Below, piece after piece: positions 6,547 to 9,879 of a stretch of DNA of 9,879 bases. Both the position numbers and the translations under genes were made by a program. The DNA is from Actinomycetes bacterium (GTDB taxonomy: Bacteria; Actinomycetota; Humimicrobiia; Humimicrobiales; Humimicrobiaceae). Each line of letters begins with the position of its first letter. Within the stretch, counting starts at the first letter, position 1. The stretch lies in the NCBI GenBank assembly GCA_030603375.1, contig JAUVXY010000048.1, forward strand, positions 1 through 9,879. The letters are read 5' to 3'. The notes under the pieces were generated by a model. That model made no database searches, had not been told where the DNA came from, and was given only the letters and a program-made list of their open reading frames with translations.

Positions 6547-7578
6547 TTGAATAGAAAGTTAATTGCGGCGTTAAGAGAACTTGAAAAAGAAAAAGGGATA
6601 AAAATAGAAACTATAATTGAAGCGCTTGAGTTTGCTCTCAAATCAGCCTATGGGAAAAATTATGATGTTGATTATGAAAGCAGGGTAGACATAAATACAA
6701 AAACAGGTGAAATAAAAGTATATAAAATTTTGGAGGAAAACAGTGACAGTGGGGAAAGTGTGAATGAAGTAGAAGTAACCCCGGATGATTTTGGCAGAAT
6801 TGCCGCACAAACTGCTAAACAGGTTATAAGGCAAAGAATTCAAGAAGCAGAACGTGAAGTTTTGTATGAAGAATTTAAGGATAGACATGGTGACATGGTG
6901 ACAGGTATTATACAGCAAAGTGATGCAAGGTATACTTTAATTGATCTTGGCAGAGTAGAAGCACTGCTTCCAAGGCATGAGCAGGTTCCAAGGGAAAGAT
7001 ACAAGCATGGAGATAGAATCAAGTGTTATATTTCTGATATTAGAAAAACAACAAAAGGTCCGCAGATAATAGTTTCAAGAACTCACACAGGGTTAGTTAA
7101 AAGATTGTTTGAATTAGAGGTTCCTGAAATATCTGATGGTGTGGTAGAAATAAAAAATATTGCCAGGGAGGCAGGATACAGAACTAAGGCTGCAGTTAGT
7201 TCTAACGACAAAAACGTTGATCCTGTTGGTGCCTGTGTTGGCCCTAAGGGGTCCAGAGTAAGAATGATAGTAGATGAATTATGGGGAGAGAAAATAGACA
7301 TAGTTGAATATAAAGATAATGCGGAAGAATTTATTAAAAATTCTCTTAGCCCTGCCAGAGTGGTAAAAGTACTTTTAGATGAGGAAGAAAAATTTGCGCT
7401 GGTTGTAGTTTCCAACGATCAGCTGTCTTTAGCAATAGGCAAAGAGGGCCAGAATGCAAGATTAGCCGCAAAATTAACAGGTTGGAAGATTGATATAAAG
7501 AGTGAAGCCCAATACGAAGAAGAGCTGGAAGAAATGAGAGTGGAAAGAGAAGAAAGAAAAGAGAAAACGGAAAAATGA
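6547..7578 (+). CDS. nusA: Transcription termination/antitermination factor NusA
   Basis: NusA binds RNA polymerase and nascent RNA and modulates pausing, termination and antitermination. The 343-residue protein has the expected order: N-terminal polymerase-binding domain (1 to about 110), S1 domain starting GDMVTGIIQQ (Gly115) and containing LGRVEALLPRHEQVP, KH1 with GPKGSR (232-237) and KH2 with GKEGQNARLAAKLTGWKIDI (from Gly298). The C-terminal tail is short, acidic and charged (EEELEEMRVEREERKEK), with none of the acidic repeats found in E. coli NusA, as is common outside Proteobacteria. Start is TTG with AGGTGA upstream. Its TGA overlaps the ATG of infB. RimP, which usually precedes nusA, is not present here. 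Confidence 0.97.
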   Translation: MNRKLIAALRELEKEKGIKIETIIEALEFALKSAYGKNYDVDYESRVDINTKTGEIKVYKILEENSDSGESVNEVEVTPDDFGRIAAQTAKQVIRQRIQEAEREVLYEEFKDRHGDMVTGIIQQSDARYTLIDLGRVEALLPRHEQVPRERYKHGDRIKCYISDIRKTTKGPQIIVSRTHTGLVKRLFELEVPEISDGVVEIKNIAREAGYRTKAAVSSNDKNVDPVGACVGPKGSRVRMIVDELWGEKIDIVEYKDNAEEFIKNSLSPARVVKVLLDEEEKFALVVVSNDQLSLAIGKEGQNARLAAKLTGWKIDIKSEAQYEEELEEMRVEREERKEKTEK

Positions 7579-9879
7579 GTCTTACTAGAATTTATAAAAT
7601 AGCTAAAAAATATAATTTACCCTCAGGAAAAGTTGTAGAGGTATGCACCAGTCTTGGCATGGAGGTTAAAAATTATATGTCTTCTGTTAGCCCTGAGCAG
7701 GAAAAAAAAATATTAAAAATTATAAACAAAATGGAATCACAGAAAGAACCTAAGCCAAAGTCCGGGAGAAAAGTAAAAGAAAAATCCGGCATAAAGGTTA
7801 AAATAGAATCCAGGGTAAAATCAGAACTGAAGGCTGTCAGGGGGAAGGTAGAAAAAATTAAGAAAATAGCTAAAAAAGGCATAAAGGAAGAAGCTAAGAT
7901 AAAATCTACGGGAAAACCTGAAAAAGAAATTAAAGCAGTGCCTAAAGATAAGGATGTGTCTAAACCCGGTGCGAAAGTTAAAAAGAAAAACGATTGGGAA
8001 GAAGGGAAAGAAATAAACATACGAAGAGTGCTGGGAATGGAATTAGATAAAGAAGAAAAAGAGGGAGGTCGCAGGATCAGGGTAACTCTGAGAAAGAAAA
8101 CCTTGCCTGGAAAAAAAGATAAAGGCAAAGAAGAAACAAAAAATGGCACAAAAGGTGAAAAACCTTCCAAAATAACCGTGGAAAGACCAAGCATAAAGAA
8201 AGTCATAGAACTCCCGGAAAGTGTAACTGTAAAACAACTTTCAGAGAAAATAAACGTATCTTCAAGTGAACTAATCAAGACCTTGTTTGGTGTTGGCGAG
8301 TTTGTCAATATTAATCAAAACTTGAATAAAGATTTAATTAAAATTTTATCTCAGGAATACAATTTTAAATATAATATTGTAGGATTTAAAGATGAATTAA
8401 ATGAAATTTTTAGAGATTCAGAAGAAGATCTAGTGGAGAGAGCACCAATTGTTACAGTTATGGGACACGTAGATCATGGGAAAACAACACTGCTTGATGT
8501 TATTAGAGAAACAAATGTGGCTGTGGGTGAAGCGGGAGGTATAACACAGCACATAGGTGCTTATCAGGTGGAATATAATAAAAGAAAAATAACTTTTATA
8601 GATACTCCCGGTCATGAAGCATTTACTTCAATGAGGGCAAGGGGAGCAAAAGTAACAGATATTGCAGTAATAGTTATTGCTGCAGATGACGGAATTATGC
8701 CGCAAACCGTAGAAGCCATAAATCATGCAAAAGAGGCAGGCGTGCCTATTATAATAGCTATAAATAAAATTGACTTGCCAAACTCAGATCCTGGAAAGAT
8801 AAAGAAAGAGTTGACTAAATACGAGCTGGTTACTGAAGAGTGGGGTGGTGATACAATATGTATAGAGCTATCAGCTAAAAATAAAACCAATATAAAAGAG
8901 CTGCTGGAAATGGTACTGCTGGTTGCAGACATAAATGAGATAAAAGGAAACCCAAATGCAGATGGAAGCGGGATAATCATAGAGTCAAAGCTGGACAGGG
9001 GTATTGGTCCGATAGGAACAATTATTGTAAAAAGAGGGATCATAAAGGTGGGAGATTTCTTTGTTACAGGTAATTCATGCGGCAAGGTAAGATTGTTGAG
9101 AGATGAAAAAGGGAAAAGTATTAAAAAAGCAGATTTATCAAAACCAGTTAAAATATCAGGGTTCTCGATTGTTCCTAAAGCAGGGGATAAATTTTTTGTA
9201 GTTAAAAATGAGAAGGTAGCCAAGGAGTTAATAAACAAGATAAACTATGATAAAAGGATAGTAAAAACACAAGGAAGAAGAAGGCCCGTAACCCTTGAAG
9301 AGTTATCAGAAATATCAGAAGAAGAAAAAATAAAAAAATTAAGGCTAGTTTTAAAAGCAGATGCAAATGGATCCCTGGATGCTGTAGAGCAGGCATTAAG
9401 CGGAATAGAAGAAGAAAATGTAAAGATTGATATAATACACAAAGCTGTAGGAGCCATATCTAACAATGATATAATGCTGGCTTCTGCTTCCGGTGCAATA
9501 GTTATAGGCTTTGGAGTTGTTCAAACTGTAGGTGCAAAAATACTTGCAAAAGAAGAAAAAATAGATGTAAAGGCATATAGCATTATTTATAAATTAATTG
9601 ACGACATTAAACTTGCATTTAAAGGTTTACTTGAGCCAGAGATACAAAAAGTGGAAAAGGGCAAAATTGAAGTTAGGGAAATATTTACTATGCCTAAAGT
9701 TGGGGTCATCGCGGGCTGTTATGTTGCTGAAGGCGCGGCAGAGAGAAATGACAGGGCCAGGCTGGTAAGGGATGAAAAGATAATCTATGAAGGTAAAATT
9801 TTATCTTTGCATAGATATAAGAAAGATGTTAAAAAAGTTGCTGCTGGTTACGAGTGCGGGGTAAGGATAGAAAATTATC
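7575..9879 (+). CDS. infB: Translation initiation factor IF-2, 3'-truncated by window edge
   Basis: The GTPase that places initiator tRNA on the 30S subunit and promotes subunit joining. The frame is open from ATG 7575 to the window end (768 codons); the last residues AAGYECGVRIENY lie close to the usual C-terminus, so only about 20-30 codons are missing. Domains: first IF2_N module (1-55, IYKIAKKYNLPSGKVVEVC), a Lys/Glu-rich linker (about 56-204), second IF2_N module (about 206-275), then the G domain with G1 GHVDHGKT (297-304), G2-region AGGITQHIGAY, G3 DTPGHE (343-348), G4 NKID (397-400) and G5 SAK (433-435). Domain II and III (KADANGSLDAVEQAL) and domain IV follow. The ATG overlaps the nusA stop as ATGA and has no strong ribosome site, which suggests translational coupling. 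No ylxR or L7Ae-like gene lies between the two. Confidence 0.97.
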   Translation, partial: MSLTRIYKIAKKYNLPSGKVVEVCTSLGMEVKNYMSSVSPEQEKKILKIINKMESQKEPKPKSGRKVKEKSGIKVKIESRVKSELKAVRGKVEKIKKIAKKGIKEEAKIKSTGKPEKEIKAVPKDKDVSKPGAKVKKKNDWEEGKEINIRRVLGMELDKEEKEGGRRIRVTLRKKTLPGKKDKGKEETKNGTKGEKPSKITVERPSIKKVIELPESVTVKQLSEKINVSSSELIKTLFGVGEFVNINQNLNKDLIKILSQEYNFKYNIVGFKDELNEIFRDSEEDLVERAPIVTVMGHVDHGKTTLLDVIRETNVAVGEAGGITQHIGAYQVEYNKRKITFIDTPGHEAFTSMRARGAKVTDIAVIVIAADDGIMPQTVEAINHAKEAGVPIIIAINKIDLPNSDPGKIKKELTKYELVTEEWGGDTICIELSAKNKTNIKELLEMVLLVADINEIKGNPNADGSGIIIESKLDRGIGPIGTIIVKRGIIKVGDFFVTGNSCGKVRLLRDEKGKSIKKADLSKPVKISGFSIVPKAGDKFFVVKNEKVAKELINKINYDKRIVKTQGRRRPVTLEELSEISEEEKIKKLRLVLKADANGSLDAVEQALSGIEEENVKIDIIHKAVGAISNNDIMLASASGAIVIGFGVVQTVGAKILAKEEKIDVKAYSIIYKLIDDIKLAFKGLLEPEIQKVEKGKIEVREIFTMPKVGVIAGCYVAEGAAERNDRARLVRDEKIIYEGKILSLHRYKKDVKKVAAGYECGVRIENY

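Noticed and set aside
7673..8308. 211-codon open frame on the minus strand opposite infB
   Set aside because: It is a low-complexity Phe/Ser/Leu-rich frame produced by the complement of the Lys/Glu-rich IF-2 linker. The plus-strand infB frame is unambiguous and continuous.
8723..9238. 171-codon open minus-strand frame opposite the IF-2 G domain and domain II
   Set aside because: Antisense shadow; the plus strand encodes NKID, SAK and other IF-2 motifs across it.

Overview
This is an AT-rich bacterial chromosome segment carrying mostly housekeeping genes. Evidence for a bacterium is the MEP-pathway isoprenoid enzyme IspG, a bacterial-type prolyl-tRNA synthetase with an inserted editing domain, NusA and IF-2, together with Shine-Dalgarno-led TTG starts and consensus sigma-70-like promoters. 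The gene set ispG, proS ... nusA, infB resembles the conserved cluster of Firmicutes and some deep-branching uncultured phyla (classically ispG-proS-polC-rimP-nusA-ylxR-L7Ae-infB). Here polC, rimP, ylxR and the L7Ae-like gene are not at their usual places. I would guess a low-GC, non-Firmicutes lineage (an Atribacterota-like organism is one possibility), but the window does not settle the phylum.

Layout. 1-969: 3' part of ispG (+). 995-2716: complete proS (+). 2793-4982: complete recD2-type helicase gene (+), start uncertain. 5072-6040: a membrane protein of the YbhN/UPF0104 (LPG-synthase TM, flippase-like) family on the minus strand, visibly more AT-rich than its neighbours and with its own consensus promoter. 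6041-6546: about 500 bp without an intact gene, holding that promoter, a 13-bp tandem repeat, a decayed radical-SAM gene fragment, a forward promoter and a hairpin followed by a T-run. 6547-7578: nusA (+). From 7575 to the window end: infB (+), overlapping nusA by ATGA and cut by the window edge roughly 20-30 codons before its expected end.

How the genes fit together. ispG-proS-recD2 form a tight same-strand set and are probably co-transcribed. nusA-infB form a second transcription unit starting at the promoter near 6419-6446, with a hairpin in the leader that could act as an attenuator. The stretch from about 4983 to 6410 looks like an insertion and decay zone between two halves of an ancestral translation/transcription cluster. 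I saw no CRISPR array, intact mobile element, tRNA or rRNA, and no convincing new defence or biosynthetic system. The unusual material is in the 5.0-6.5 kb junction.
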